Positions 38,799-48,581 are shown, numbered from the stretch's first letter. The stretch: DNA of 64,000 bases from Lactobacillus gigeriorum DSM 23908 = CRBIP 24.85 (GCF_000296855.1 NZ_CAKC01000093.1:90018-154017), one strand, 5' to 3'. Program-made: numbers and translations. The notes: a model not told the origin generated them from the sequence alone.

Positions 38799-40127
38799 TT
38801 ATAAATTGACATGACGCCATTTCTTATCGGTTAAGATTCTGGCAGCCACTAATCCCATTGGTAAAGCTGCCACAATCATCAATGCAGCCACAATCCAATA
38901 AGCTCCCAAATTAATATTATTGATTCCGAAATTATATACTGCACGGTACATGTATAAACCAGGCACCATAATTACAATAGAAGGCACCGTCAATGATATT
39001 CTTGGATAACCTACCTTGTTTCTGACAATGCTTGCAAGTAACCCTGCAATTAATGCGCCAATAAAAGCTGCTAATGCCGGTGGCATATTTCCAAAATCTA
39101 CCAAACTCAATCTTGAAGTATTAGCAATTGACCCGATAATGGCTGCAATGCTTGCCATCGAAAGTTTTGAGTTAAACATAATTGAGAAGCCAAAGACGCC
39201 ACAAAAACTGGCAATTAGCCGGAAGCCTGTCAACTCAAGTACATTCAGCTTAATTGGTGGAATCATGCCTGGTTTAAGTCGAAGCAGCATCGCTACTCCC
39301 CAACCAACCATGGTCGCAATTAAAATTATCAAAATTGCATAAGCCATTCTTTCAAGTCCTGAGCGCATATCTAATTTAGACATATCAAGCCCAGAAGTGA
39401 TAAACGGAAATCCTGGAATAACAAAAAGCATTGCTCCAATATAGCCATATGCATGGTTATAATCGATTCCCAACAAGGTGCGTAGCAACAAAAAAGTTAA
39501 AAAATAGCCTAAGCACGACATTGCTACACCAGAAGCAATTTTGGCTACCATAGTTATTTTGTGCTTTCCCATTAATCCACGAATGTATGCCCCAATGGCT
39601 GCACCTACAAAGGCACAGATGATTTCAGGAATACCCCCACCTAACAAGAAAATGAATCCTCCACAGGCTAAACCAGCAGATAATCCTGAAATCCATAACG
39701 GTACCTTAGTCTTCATCTGATCAATTTCATCTAATCGACGATTTATCTGACCTAGAGTCCAATGACCATGTCCCTTCTGAAATTGGCGAACGAACTTTTC
39801 CATTTCATTCAGCTTATTCATGTTGACACCGGTACTTGGCAAAGTTAAGGTTTGCGAATATGACTTATTGTTGGCGGCAAAACAAGTATATTCGATCGAT
39901 ACCAAACCTATATCGGCCGAACATGTAATGCCCAATGTTCTTGCCATCGTATCCATTGCATCGCGAACGCGCCAAGCTCCAGTACCACAGCTAAGCAACA
40001 TTTGTCCTACTCGTCCAACCAATGAAGCTTTCTCAACTAAAGTTACTTCTCTTGCTAAGGTATTATCGCTGCTTTTAAAAAATTCATCCCACCGGATTTT
40101 CATATGATGATGGTGCGATAAATTCAT
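38799..40127 (-). CDS. threonine/serine exporter family protein (ThrE, fused type)
   Basis: 442 aa from the ATG of MNLSHHHHMKIRW, which has AAGAGG 6 nt upstream; 22 more codons are open but unsupported. N-terminal cytosolic DUF1212 part (GQMLLSCGTGAWRVRDAMDTMA) followed by about ten hydrophobic segments covering both ThrE halves (AGLACGGFIFLLGGG ... VPSIVIMVPGLYMYRAVY). Relatives export small amino acids or, in some bacteria, succinate-like acids. It is divergent from the SorC-type regulator gene and may belong with it, but that is inference. Confidence 0.88.
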   Translation of the reverse strand: MNLSHHHHMKIRWDEFFKSSDNTLAREVTLVEKASLVGRVGQMLLSCGTGAWRVRDAMDTMARTLGITCSADIGLVSIEYTCFAANNKSYSQTLTLPSTGVNMNKLNEMEKFVRQFQKGHGHWTLGQINRRLDEIDQMKTKVPLWISGLSAGLACGGFIFLLGGGIPEIICAFVGAAIGAYIRGLMGKHKITMVAKIASGVAMSCLGYFLTFLLLRTLLGIDYNHAYGYIGAMLFVIPGFPFITSGLDMSKLDMRSGLERMAYAILIILIATMVGWGVAMLLRLKPGMIPPIKLNVLELTGFRLIASFCGVFGFSIMFNSKLSMASIAAIIGSIANTSRLSLVDFGNMPPALAAFIGALIAGLLASIVRNKVGYPRISLTVPSIVIMVPGLYMYRAVYNFGINNINLGAYWIVAALMIVAALPMGLVAARILTDKKWRHVNL

Positions 40128-40262
40128 ATTGACCTCTTTCTCAGAAGGTATTTCTGCCATGACTATTTCAATCTCCCAACTACTAATTAACAAATATCGG
40201 TTACTATTTTACCACAGCTACGAAATGACGCTTTTGGGATTTTTTGAAAACACTTCAATTTT

Positions 40263-40306
40263 TTGAAATTTTTTTGAAATAAAATTATATAATGGTTATA
40301 TAACCA
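40263..40306 (+). promoter_or_regulatory. promoter and palindromic operator candidate of the SorC-type regulator
   Basis: TTGAAA (40263-40268) and TATAAT (40288-40293), spacing 19. A perfect 14-bp palindrome TGGTTATATAACCA (40293-40306) directly follows the -10, around the expected start point. The region also has two TTTTTTGAAA direct repeats. The placement suits autoregulation by the gene's own product; this is inferred. Confidence 0.5.
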
Positions 40307-40332
40307 AATTTAATGAAAAGGATTGATTTTTG

Positions 40333-41277
40333 ATGCCACAACTAAGCAAGGAAGACTTAGCTAATATTGCCCATGATTACTACTTAAGTAAATTAAATAT
40401 TGGCGATATTTCACAAAAATATGATTTGTCAAGGTACTTAATCACTAAAGCTTTAGAAGATGCGGAAAAAAGCGGCATAGTTCGTATTAGCATCTATCAT
40501 GGCGTCAAACGTAATGAAGAACTGGAACGGATTTTTCAGGATAAGTTTGGTCTTAAAGAAGCCATTATCTTAAACAACTTTGAAACTGCGACTCAAGATA
40601 ATGAAGCAATCATTGACCAAGCAGCCAAACAAATCCAATCTTATATTAAGTCAGCACACAATGTAGGGATGACCTGGGGCGCTTTGATGCACGATATTGT
40701 TAACAGTTTTGAAGCTGATGATCGTGAAGATCTGAATTTCGTGCAGATTTTAGGACAGGCAATTCATTCTAATAAACGGAAAAATCAATTGGTTCAAATT
40801 GCTGCTGATAAGTTTAATGCCAATTCAAAATTTTTACCTGCTCCTTTGTATGTTCATAACCATGAATATATCGAAGCAATGCAGAAAGAACCGTTTTTCT
40901 CGTATCTTGAAGATGACTACCACAACCTCGATTTGTTAATTGCTAGTGTTGGAACTATTGAATCAATACGAGTTAACAGTTTTGTCGAAAAGTATTATTG
41001 GGATGTTTTATTTGAAGATGTCGATATTAATAAACAAGTAGGAATGATTTTTGGACGTCCTTATGATATTAATGGAAATTTCGTTGAACGTTTCGAAGAT
41101 TATACCTGTGGTATTTCCATGAAAGACATCATGCATACCCCTACTCGTTTTGTTGTTGTAAAAAATCGTTTTAAAACCAGAGCATTGCTTGGCGCATTGC
41201 GTACTGGCGTTATCACTCACTTAGTAACCAATGAAGATATTGCGAATAAAGTTATCAAAGAAATTGAACGCCGATAA
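40333..41277 (+). CDS. SorC/DeoR-type transcriptional regulator (possible CitI-like)
   Basis: 314 aa from ATG (AAAGGATTG upstream). The N-terminal HTH (LNIGDISQKYDLSRYLITKAL, about residues 18-40) is followed by the SorC effector domain (VGMTWGALMHDIV near 113, LDLLIASVGTIES near 200, GISMKDIMHTPTRFVVV near 260). SorC regulators normally sense phosphorylated sugars. The citrate-lyase activator CitI of Weissella is also of this family and responds to citrate. Being the only regulator near citCDEFX, it is a plausible CitI counterpart, though 3.5 kb and decayed genes lie between. Confidence 0.88.
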   Translation: MPQLSKEDLANIAHDYYLSKLNIGDISQKYDLSRYLITKALEDAEKSGIVRISIYHGVKRNEELERIFQDKFGLKEAIILNNFETATQDNEAIIDQAAKQIQSYIKSAHNVGMTWGALMHDIVNSFEADDREDLNFVQILGQAIHSNKRKNQLVQIAADKFNANSKFLPAPLYVHNHEYIEAMQKEPFFSYLEDDYHNLDLLIASVGTIESIRVNSFVEKYYWDVLFEDVDINKQVGMIFGRPYDINGNFVERFEDYTCGISMKDIMHTPTRFVVVKNRFKTRALLGALRTGVITHLVTNEDIANKVIKEIERR

Positions 41278-41821
41278 ATATGAACATTTAGTTGTATCGG
41301 ATCCTAAACAATCTAATAAGCAGCGAACTTTGAATATTCATGAGATGCGACCTGATGAAATCAAAGAAAAAGCTCGCATACATGCGCTTACTTGGCAAGA
41401 AACTTATCATGATCTTTTACCAGCCAGTTCAAATTCACGAGTAACTCCTGAATTTGCCGAGGAAGTTACTCGAACAATTAATCTTGATCAACTGGTAGCC
41501 TACGTTGACGACAAAATGGTCGGCTATGCTTCAACATCCTTTAGTTGTCGTCCCGCTTTTAAACGCGATTGTGCTGAGATTGGCCACTTATATGTTTTAA
41601 AAGAATATCAAGGATTGGGAATCGGGACTTACCTTATTGAAGCGATAAAAGATCTCTACCCTGGCCGTGATTTAGCATTGGGATGTTTGGTCACCAACTA
41701 TTCCGCTCAAGCTTTCTATCAAAAAATGGGCTTTATAAATACTGGAAATATTTTTATTGGTGACAGCCAAGATCCTAATGATCGCGAAGTCGAGTTCTTC
41801 TTGAAAGTAAGAAAAGATTAG
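41231..41821 (+). CDS. GNAT-family N-acetyltransferase
   Basis: Up to 196 aa. The GNAT core is clear: KDCAEIGHLYVLKEYQGLGIGTYLIEAIK type motif A (near residues 110-140) and ALGCLVTNYSAQAFYQKMGF motif B. The start is uncertain: the open frame reaches back 47 bp into the regulator gene, and later starts near TTG 41330 or ATG 41345 (MRPDEIKEKARIHAL) fit GNAT N-termini better. Substrate unknown. Presumably co-transcribed with the regulator. Confidence 0.8.
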   Translation: MKILRIKLSKKLNADKYEHLVVSDPKQSNKQRTLNIHEMRPDEIKEKARIHALTWQETYHDLLPASSNSRVTPEFAEEVTRTINLDQLVAYVDDKMVGYASTSFSCRPAFKRDCAEIGHLYVLKEYQGLGIGTYLIEAIKDLYPGRDLALGCLVTNYSAQAFYQKMGFINTGNIFIGDSQDPNDREVEFFLKVRKD

Positions 41822-41987
41822 AACCGGCTTTTCAAGTTGTAGTATGAGCATTGATTTTTCTGTGAGAATTATCTTTGCTCATTTTCTTTTTACTTATCAA
41901 AAAAATAATTTTTTCGATTTTTTGCGTATTTATATATTAGGGGGCTATTTTTGCTCTCAAATTTATATAATACGAGATCAGATATCA

Positions 41988-42229
41988 TGGACTACGAAAT
42001 GAAGATGATAGATCGAGAAATCTACGGTCGCGAGATTGGCGAAAAGGTAGCTGAAAAAAGAGAGCGTCGTGCAGGAGTTAAGAAACTGATTGATGTGCTT
42101 ATCGATTTGTCTCACGACGACGAAACGATTTTTATTAAGGCAAAGAATAAGTACGGTCAATACTTCTCAGATGATGAATTAAAGCAATTCATCGCAGAAG
42201 CGAAAAACGATTCTTTGCAAGAAGCCTAG
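41988..42229 (+). pseudogene. C-terminal remnant of an Rpn/PD-(D/E)XK transposase-like nuclease
   Basis: About 80 codons from ATG 41988: MDYEMKMIDREIYGREIGEK then a charged helix and KNKYGQYFSDDELKQFI. The R-E-x-Y-G-R-E-I-G-E-K-V pattern matches the tail of Rpn-type (PDDEXK_2) recombination-promoting nucleases, which are about 280-300 aa; the nuclease domain is missing. The upstream DNA has no matching frame, so this is probably the end of a deleted element. An independent small protein is the alternative. Confidence 0.5.
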
Positions 42230-42245
42230 TCTATCTTCTATGTTA

Positions 42246-42278
42246 AAAAGGGAGCGAGTATTTCACTCGTTCCCTTTT
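42246..42278. terminator. bidirectional terminator between the Rpn remnant and the CAP pseudogene
   Basis: 12-bp stem AAAGGGAGCGAG / CTCGTTCCCTTT (one wobble) flanked by A and T runs; the two flanking genes converge on it. Confidence 0.85.
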
Positions 42279-42283
42279 TTGTA

Positions 42284-43149
42284 CTAATTCAATTCCATTG
42301 CAACAGCAAGATAACCATCACCATATTTGGACAATCCTAAGCCCAAGTTAGAATAGCTTGGGTTCGCTAAATTATCTCTATGTCCCCAGTTTGATGCCGC
42401 ATCATTGTAGACCATTTCATAAAAAATACGTTTTGCATATTTAGCAGGCGTATCAATTGAAACATAACCGATATTCTCTGCATGGGATGGATTGTTAGGA
42501 TCATTGATAAATCCTGCGTGATTATCAAGTCCATTCTTTTGATCATTCGCTATCTTTGCTGCATATTGATTCAATTCGCTATTTAAACTGAAAGCACTTG
42601 TACCATTACTCTTGCGCCAATCATTTACTAAATTCAAGAATGCTTGTTTAAATTCTTCTACATATTGATCATTAAAAACAATTTTCTTACTGTTTCCACT
42701 ATTGCCATAAGCTACGTTAACTTTACCTGTATTGGAATTAGCAGTAATAGTAGCACTATGCCTTCCTGATGAAGCCTTGCTTGGTTTCTTTACTTTCTTG
42801 ATTTTCTTAAGCTTAACTTTGCCTAAAACCACATCACTAGCCTTAACATATTGACCTTTAGGACTGAAAGGTTTGGCTAATTTATCATGAACAATATAGA
42901 TTTTTGACCATGAATATATTTAATGCCATAGGCTTTAGTCTTAGTATTTCGCTCAGAAACAACCGTTGCCCACCGACCATTCGGTAGCTTACCTACAGCA
43001 ACCTGACCTTTGGTATCATAAGTGTAGCCTTTTCTAACAAAAGTAATGTAAAAACTTTTTGCTGCTTGTACTGGCTGTTGACTGGCAACTGTTCCGATGC
43101 CAATTCCACTAGCAATTGCTACCAGAGTAACGACTCTTTTCATCCTCAT
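42284..43149 (-). pseudogene. secreted SLAP-CAP (SCP/PR-1) protein gene broken by a 1-nt frameshift
   Basis: The first part (43149 to about 42900) encodes a signal peptide (MRMKRVVTLVAIASGIGIGT) and a SLAP-like domain, then runs into a stop. The second part (about 42900 to 42284) encodes the rest in another frame. It holds a CAP domain with NLVNDWRKSNG, AAKIANDQKNGLDNHAGF and ENIGYVS, then NWGHRDNL. Adding one A to the run of five at 42901-42905 restores a continuous protein (…GQKIYIVHDKLAKPFSPKG…VVLGKVKLKK…). A real mutation and a sequencing error are both possible. Intact, it would be an about 288-aa wall-associated CAP protein. Confidence 0.85.
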
Positions 43150-43195
43150 TTTCTATCACCTCACTAAGTTTACATAATTTTATTTATGTTTAAAA

Positions 43196-43778
43196 TTATC
43201 CCTTAATATATCGAGTTACTGTTCCATCACCTTGCCTAAATACTAGTTCATTGCTTTGGCGTGTCATCTTTCCTGCATAATAGCCACCAACAATATAACC
43301 ATTATAGAACTGTATAAAACCCAAACCATTCTTGCGCAATGCCTTAGATGTCCGATGTATAGTATCACCATAAGGATAATTACCAGCATCAAGATAGCGA
43401 TGACTCTTCGTAAATTGCTGTTCTTGCTTCATTCACTACCATCTAAATATGGCGTATCAGAAGTATATAAATAATATTTCCCTGATAACGCAGTCGCTTT
43501 ATAAGCATGATAGATATCTCCAGCTGGCAAATCGATCTTACTTGTTAATCGCTTAAAAGTAATCGTATGCGCAGTAATTTTAATTTGCTTAAAAATCATC
43601 CAGCGAGATTTTCCAGTAGCAAACTGACCACGTTTAATGCTCTTCAGCTTCCAATTTCCCTTACTTTCGACGAAACTGTATATTTGGTGTAAGTAGTGGC
43701 ACCAACTGTTTGATCAATAGTCGCAAAACCACTCGCAAAAATGCCTAAAGCTACAACAGATGCCAAAATCTTTTTCAT
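43196..43778 (-). pseudogene. decayed secreted surface protein, at least two frameshifts
   Basis: A start with a signal peptide (MKKILASVVALGIFASGFAT) at 43778 loses frame near 43680; the next frame reads FVESKGNWKLKSIKRGQF to a stop at 43429-43431. A third frame then continues with KSHRYLDAGNYPYGD and GKMTRQSNELVF to 43196. Together they look like one secreted protein of about 190 aa with C-terminal SLAP-like wall-binding repeats. The last part is duplicated in the next fragment. Family beyond that not recognised. Confidence 0.7.
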
Positions 43779-43807
43779 AATCATCCCCACCTATCTAATT
43801 GCTAGTA

Positions 43808-44044
43808 CTATTCCTTAACATATCTAGTTACTATTCCATTGCCTTGCTTGAATACTAGCTCGTTTCCTTGGCGTGTCATCTTGCCCGCATAATATGTAGA
43901 ATAATAAGTTTCACCATAAAATCTAGAAAAACCTAAGCCATTCTTTCTAAGCGATTTTGAAGTCTTTACACCATCTGGCAATTGTCCTGCATTGAGGTAG
44001 CGGTGTTTAAGAGTATTATATATTTTATCAGTTACTTTAAAGAA
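43808..44044 (-). pseudogene. 5'-truncated paralogue of the adjacent decayed surface protein
   Basis: About 78 codons open from 44044 to TAG at 43808, with no start codon or ribosome site. The product contains KHRYLNAGQLPDG, SKSLRKNGLGF and YYAGKMTRQGNELVFKQG, closely matching the end of the 43196-43778 gene. It is a tandem-duplication remnant whose 5' part is lost. Confidence 0.7.
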
Positions 44045-44081
44045 TTAATTGTTATTTTTTGACTATTACTAGATCAACAAA

Positions 44082-44135
44082 AAAGGATTAATCGTTCAGC
44101 TAAATTCAAGCTTAATCGATTAATCCTTTATTTTA
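44082..44135. terminator. terminator of the citCDEFX operon
   Basis: Perfect 13-bp stem AAAGGATTAATCG / CGATTAATCCTTT with a 22-nt loop, between the citX end and the decayed gene. Read leftward it follows citX by about 20 bp and is followed by a T run. Confidence 0.75.
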
Positions 44136-44148
44136 TTACTAGTAGCTA

Positions 44149-44691
44149 TTAACTAAATTTTCTATTATATAATGCCGTAATATATGCTTGCATCTCTTCA
44201 ACCGAATGCTTTCTTGAACGAGCACATTCTTTAGCTGGACGATCACAGATAAAGCATTTGCGAGCTGGCAATCCTAGATCTTTTCTTGAAATTGCCGGTT
44301 GTCGATTAGCCAATACATCTGCATCAAATAATCTTCCAAAAAATGACTCTTCTTCAAATGCAACTGTTGCTAGCTTAACCTCCTTCATCGTGCCTGACAA
44401 CAAATAAAAGTTTTCTTCGCCACTGTCAAGATCCCAGTGAATTTCCAACCGATACATCAAACCATGTTTTTGAAAGCTTTTTTCAAGATCTTGCATCCCG
44501 ACATCAAAGATTTGACGCAAATAGCGATTGTTTTTAATTGGTCCTGGAATATTCATATTAACATTGACGATCACTTGTTCAGAATAGCCTTGGAACAATT
44601 CCCGTTGCATTTCCACCCGTCGATCTTTACTTGCTAAGATATCGACGATATTTTGTTTTTTTCCTTCATTAAATATTGTTTCTTTCATCAT
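44149..44691 (-). CDS. citX: holo-citrate lyase synthase (phosphoribosyl-dephospho-CoA transferase) CitX
   Basis: 180 aa from ATG (MMKETIFNEG); a TTG six codons upstream is less likely. It attaches the 2'-(5''-phosphoribosyl)-3'-dephospho-CoA group to the acyl carrier CitD. Conserved GRLFDADVL, ISRKDLGLPARKCFICDRPAKEC and a final H-x-V-E-E-M are seen. Stand-alone CitX, not fused to CitG. It is the last gene of the cit operon, 104 bp after citF. The CitG that makes its substrate is not in the window. Confidence 0.92.
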   Translation of the reverse strand: MMKETIFNEGKKQNIVDILASKDRRVEMQRELFQGYSEQVIVNVNMNIPGPIKNNRYLRQIFDVGMQDLEKSFQKHGLMYRLEIHWDLDSGEENFYLLSGTMKEVKLATVAFEEESFFGRLFDADVLANRQPAISRKDLGLPARKCFICDRPAKECARSRKHSVEEMQAYITALYNRKFS

Positions 44692-44794
44692 ATCTCTATT
44701 GTAACGCAAAAAGGCTCATCTCATAAGACAAGCCTTTCCGAACACTGATATTTAGTCCCGATTTTTGTGTAAAAAGTGATTATTATTTTATTTC

Positions 44795-46336
44795 TTAGTC
44801 TTTAACTTCCTTGATGACGTCAATTACTGAACCATCGCGATACTCAACAATTGCAACCGTGCGGTCAGTGTATTCAAGTGGCTTTGGTACACCAACTTGT
44901 TTTTCTGCCATCTTTTGTAAGTCTTCAATTGATACTAAAGTAAGACCTGGAACCTTTGAAAAGGCATCAATCAAATCTTGGCGCTTAGGGTTTACAGCAA
45001 CTCCACGTTCAGTTACCAAAACATCAATTGATTCACCTGGAGTAACAACAGTTTCAACGCTTGGGACAACAGTCGCATTACGTCCACGAACCAATGGTGC
45101 GGTAATAATGGTCATCTTAGCACCAGCAGCTGAATCTTGGTGACCACCAACGGCACCACGAATCACACCATCTGAACCAGTCATGACATTTACGTTGAAG
45201 TTGGTGTCAATTTGCAAAGCTGACAAAATTGAAACGTCAAGATTGTTAACTACAGCACCCTTGTTGTGCGGATCAGCATACCAAGAAGCATCAATTTCTT
45301 GTTGGTTGCGGTTTTGAGCCATTGATAAAGCAGCACCCTTATCAAAGTCCTGTACGTCCATAACTTTTCTGACCAAACCTTCTTCAAGCAAGTCAACAGT
45401 AGGCTTGGTAATACCACCAACTGCAAACGAAGCAGTAATATTGTTGTCAAGCATTGATTGACGAAGGTAACGAGTTACAGCCAATGCTGCACCACCAGAA
45501 CCAGTTTGGAAGCTGAAGCCATCCTTGAAGTATGGTGAATTTACGATTACTTGGTTAACCATTTGCGCAATCTTCAATTCCTTAGGGTCCTTAGTAAAAC
45601 GAGTGGCACCAGAACCAATCTTATCAGGATCACCAATTTGATCAACTTTAACAACGTAGTCAACTTGATCTTGCTTGATTGAAGCAGGGGTGTTTGGATA
45701 AGGTACGATGTTATCAGTTAAAAGTACTACCTTGTCAGCATATTGTGCATCCATCAAAGCGTAGCCCAATGAACCAAAGACAGCATTACCTTCTTGACCA
45801 TTTGCGTTACCAGCAGGATCTGAGATTGGCACACCTAAAAAGGCAACGTCGATCTTAATTTCACCATTTTCAATTGAGCGAGCACGATTACCATGAGAGC
45901 GGAAAATCACTGGATTCTTCAAACCACCGTGAGAAACAAAATCACCAAGTGAGCCTCTCATACCTGAAGAAGTAATGTTAGTAATAACGCCCTTCTTGAT
46001 GGCTTCAATAATCTTGTCGTTCATAACACCAGTTAATGATGATGGTGCAAGAGTCAAGTCTTTGTAACCTAACTTAATAATCAAATCCATTACCTTATTG
46101 AAGGCAAAATCACCATTTCTAAAGTGGTGGTGGAATGAAATGGTCATTCCATCCTTCAAATTAGACTTAATAACTTCTTCTAATGAATCAACGACTTTGT
46201 TTTGACCAGTAGTTACACGAACAACTGGAGCAGTTCTTTGAATTTCAGGATGACCCAATTCGCTTGAAGCAAATGGCTTTAACTTCATATCATTCATTAC
46301 ATCTTCTGGTAATTCGCGTTTAACATTATTCTCCAA
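44795..46336 (-). CDS. citF: citrate lyase alpha subunit (citrate CoA-transferase)
   Basis: 513 aa from a TTG start that follows AGGAGG by 9 nt and overlaps the citE end; an ATG six codons earlier has no ribosome site. CitF swaps the acetyl on CitD for citrate. Recognisable are [49 protein letters not shown] and [14 protein letters not shown]. Length matches other CitF proteins. Part of the cytosolic alpha-beta-gamma lyase complex. Confidence 0.96.
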   Translation of the reverse strand: MENNVKRELPEDVMNDMKLKPFASSELGHPEIQRTAPVVRVTTGQNKVVDSLEEVIKSNLKDGMTISFHHHFRNGDFAFNKVMDLIIKLGYKDLTLAPSSLTGVMNDKIIEAIKKGVITNITSSGMRGSLGDFVSHGGLKNPVIFRSHGNRARSIENGEIKIDVAFLGVPISDPAGNANGQEGNAVFGSLGYALMDAQYADKVVLLTDNIVPYPNTPASIKQDQVDYVVKVDQIGDPDKIGSGATRFTKDPKELKIAQMVNQVIVNSPYFKDGFSFQTGSGGAALAVTRYLRQSMLDNNITASFAVGGITKPTVDLLEEGLVRKVMDVQDFDKGAALSMAQNRNQQEIDASWYADPHNKGAVVNNLDVSILSALQIDTNFNVNVMTGSDGVIRGAVGGHQDSAAGAKMTIITAPLVRGRNATVVPSVETVVTPGESIDVLVTERGVAVNPKRQDLIDAFSKVPGLTLVSIEDLQKMAEKQVGVPKPLEYTDRTVAIVEYRDGSVIDVIKEVKD

Positions 46337-47240
46337 GGTAATTACCCTCCTCATCAATTAAGTTAGAAGCTTTTGCAGTTTCCAATACTCGGTTAGCCTT
46401 TTCTACAACTGGCTTATCAACCATCTTACCGTTCATTGAAATAACGCCTGAACCTTTAGCCTTGGCTTCGCGAATGGCATTTTGAACGTTTTGAGCATTT
46501 TCAATTTCTTCCTTAGTTGGATTAAAGACCTTGTTAACCATTTGAATTTGACGTGGGTTAACCAATGACTTACCATCATAACCCAATTCGTGAATGTAGT
46601 TGGTTTCACGGTAGAAGCCTTCAGTGTCTTTCATATTTGAGAAGACTGTATCGAAGGCATAAACATCAGCAGCACGAGCAGCTTGCAAAACCATGTTACG
46701 AGCAAATTCAAGTTCACGACCATCTGGGTAACGACGAGTGTGCATGTCGGCTGTATAGTCTTCACCTGAAACTGCAAGACCCATCATTAATGGTGAAGCT
46801 TCTGCAATTTCTGGAGCGTGAAGCACACCTTTAGCTGATTCGATCGCAGCCATAACGCCAATTGTGCCATGTTCAATTCCAAATTCGTCTTCCCATTTTT
46901 CAATGTCCTTAACAAGCTTTTGAATCATAGCAGCTGATTCAGTCTTAGGTAAACGAATTACGTCAACGCCAGCCTTAACCATTGCCTTAACATCTTGGTC
47001 ATAATATGGTGTATCTTGTCCGTTGACACGAACGACTACTTCAGCACCGCCAAAATCAACCGTCTTAATTGCTTCATAAACCAATAGTCTTGCAGCATCT
47101 TTTTCAGTCAAGGAAACTGAATCTTCTAGGTCAAGCATGATCGAGTCAGCGCCATAAATTCCAGCATCCTTAATCATTGCAGGATTGTTGCCTGGAACAA
47201 ACATCATCGTACGACGTAAACGATTCTTAACGTATGTCAT
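46326..47240 (-). CDS. citE: citrate lyase beta subunit (citryl-ACP lyase)
   Basis: 304 aa. Starts [35 protein letters not shown], as is usual for the family; R-x-N-G-Q-D-T and [12 protein letters not shown] carry the acetyl/CoA and metal-binding residues. Cleaves citryl-ACP to oxaloacetate and acetyl-ACP. It sits 2 bp after citD and overlaps citF by 11 bp. Confidence 0.96.
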   Translation of the reverse strand: MTYVKNRLRRTMMFVPGNNPAMIKDAGIYGADSIMLDLEDSVSLTEKDAARLLVYEAIKTVDFGGAEVVVRVNGQDTPYYDQDVKAMVKAGVDVIRLPKTESAAMIQKLVKDIEKWEDEFGIEHGTIGVMAAIESAKGVLHAPEIAEASPLMMGLAVSGEDYTADMHTRRYPDGRELEFARNMVLQAARAADVYAFDTVFSNMKDTEGFYRETNYIHELGYDGKSLVNPRQIQMVNKVFNPTKEEIENAQNVQNAIREAKAKGSGVISMNGKMVDKPVVEKANRVLETAKASNLIDEEGNYLGE

Positions 47241-47242
47241 CT

Positions 47243-47536
47243 CTACAAGACCTCCAATTCTGGTTCATCTGAGGTTTCGGTAGCACGTTGTGCTGCTGCT
47301 AAGGTCCGGGCTTTGATTACACAATCAAGGGCACCTTTGTCAGTTGCCTTGACTTTAGCATTTTCCAAACCAAACTTTTGTAAAGTTTCAGTGATAACCT
47401 TGGTGATTTGATCACCGTAAGCTTTTTTAACTTCGGAATCAAGATCAAGTTCGATTCCGTTGGAACCTTTAGAGATCATGATTTGAATATCAGAACTTTC
47501 AAGGGTTCCTGCTACACCAGTGGTTTTAATTTCCAT
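47243..47536 (-). CDS. citD: citrate lyase acyl carrier protein (gamma subunit)
   Basis: 97 aa. TGVAGTLESSDIQIMI holds the serine that receives the prosthetic group (S13/S14 of ESSD), and LQKFGLENAKVKATDKGALDCVIKAR is the second family landmark. Normal length. It overlaps citC by 11 bp and lies 2 bp before citE. Confidence 0.96.
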   Translation of the reverse strand: MEIKTTGVAGTLESSDIQIMISKGSNGIELDLDSEVKKAYGDQITKVITETLQKFGLENAKVKATDKGALDCVIKARTLAAAQRATETSDEPELEVL

Positions 47537-48581
47537 TGATATTCATTCCTTCCTTAATTCGACGCTGCAATTCAGCTAGATTTTCTTTAATAAACTCAAA
47601 CGTGCTTCCAGGGACAAATGACTTAATTGCCTCCAAGTTCCCTGTCTTAATTTCCTGTCGAACTTGAGTTGCAGTAACTACCTCACTATTAACTTGCAAT
47701 CTAGGGATGATTTTTACGGCAATGGCTGGCTCCAGCTCTTGTTTAAGAGTTTCGTTATACAAATTAGTCGTATACGATTTTGGTTCTTCTCCTAAAAAGC
47801 GACTGGTAATACTCAACTTAGGTGCTATAACTTGTTTAAAGACCCGAGCATCAATTGTTGTTTGCGTTTTAATTAAATCTTCGGGTGATTTCAAGAAGTA
47901 GGCAGGAAAAGTAGCACTGGAAACCATATAATCAGCACTGCTTGTCACTACTACATTAGGGAGATCTCGTAATCCCTGTTTAACCAGCTGCAAACGTTCT
48001 TGACTATTGAATAATGAGCGATCAGTTGCGACGACGAAAACATAAACCAAGTCATTCTTTTGACTAGCTACTTCAACTAAGTGTCGGTGTCCTAATGTGA
48101 ACGGATTGGCATTCATTACAATTCCGGCTACTTTTTTGTTAGCCTGGTCAGCTATCTTAGGTAATTCTGCCAAATAATCTTCAACATTTGGCGTTCCGCT
48201 TTCTAAAAAGGCTGCCTGATCAGTATGGGCTAATTCAGTAAACCCCAAATGTTGAAAACTACTTGAATACTTAAGTTTAGTATAGACAAAGCTATGAAAA
48301 ATTCGTTCATTGAACAGGTACTGCTGCAAAGCGGTTACGATCTTATTAAAACGGGCACCTGCAGTCACACCCTCATTGCAAACACCAATATATTTCAAAA
48401 CATTGCCGGCAATGCTTCCTGTTCCTACCAATTTTCCATCTTCATCAAGTAAGCCTAGAGTGTGATCAATTACCTTAATTTCTCGTTCAGAAAAATTATG
48501 GAGGTCTAGCTTACTTAAGAATGATTCCCAACGCTTCCGCGTTGCTGGTTCATTTAAATATAAGTCTACAACTTGATCCAT
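47526..48581 (-). CDS. citC: [citrate (pro-3S)-lyase] ligase
   Basis: 351 aa acetate:SH-citrate lyase ligase, which acetylates the CitD thiol and so activates the lyase. The N-terminal part is GNAT-like (LLDEDGKLVGTGSIAGNVLKYIGV). The C-terminal part is a nucleotidyltransferase fold with VMNANPFTLGHRHLVE (H-x-G-H type motif). First gene of citCDEFX, with GGGGTAG upstream of ATG. Its promoter region carries the AT-rich and cre-like sites. Confidence 0.96.
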   Translation of the reverse strand: MDQVVDLYLNEPATRKRWESFLSKLDLHNFSEREIKVIDHTLGLLDEDGKLVGTGSIAGNVLKYIGVCNEGVTAGARFNKIVTALQQYLFNERIFHSFVYTKLKYSSSFQHLGFTELAHTDQAAFLESGTPNVEDYLAELPKIADQANKKVAGIVMNANPFTLGHRHLVEVASQKNDLVYVFVVATDRSLFNSQERLQLVKQGLRDLPNVVVTSSADYMVSSATFPAYFLKSPEDLIKTQTTIDARVFKQVIAPKLSITSRFLGEEPKSYTTNLYNETLKQELEPAIAVKIIPRLQVNSEVVTATQVRQEIKTGNLEAIKSFVPGSTFEFIKENLAELQRRIKEGMNINGN

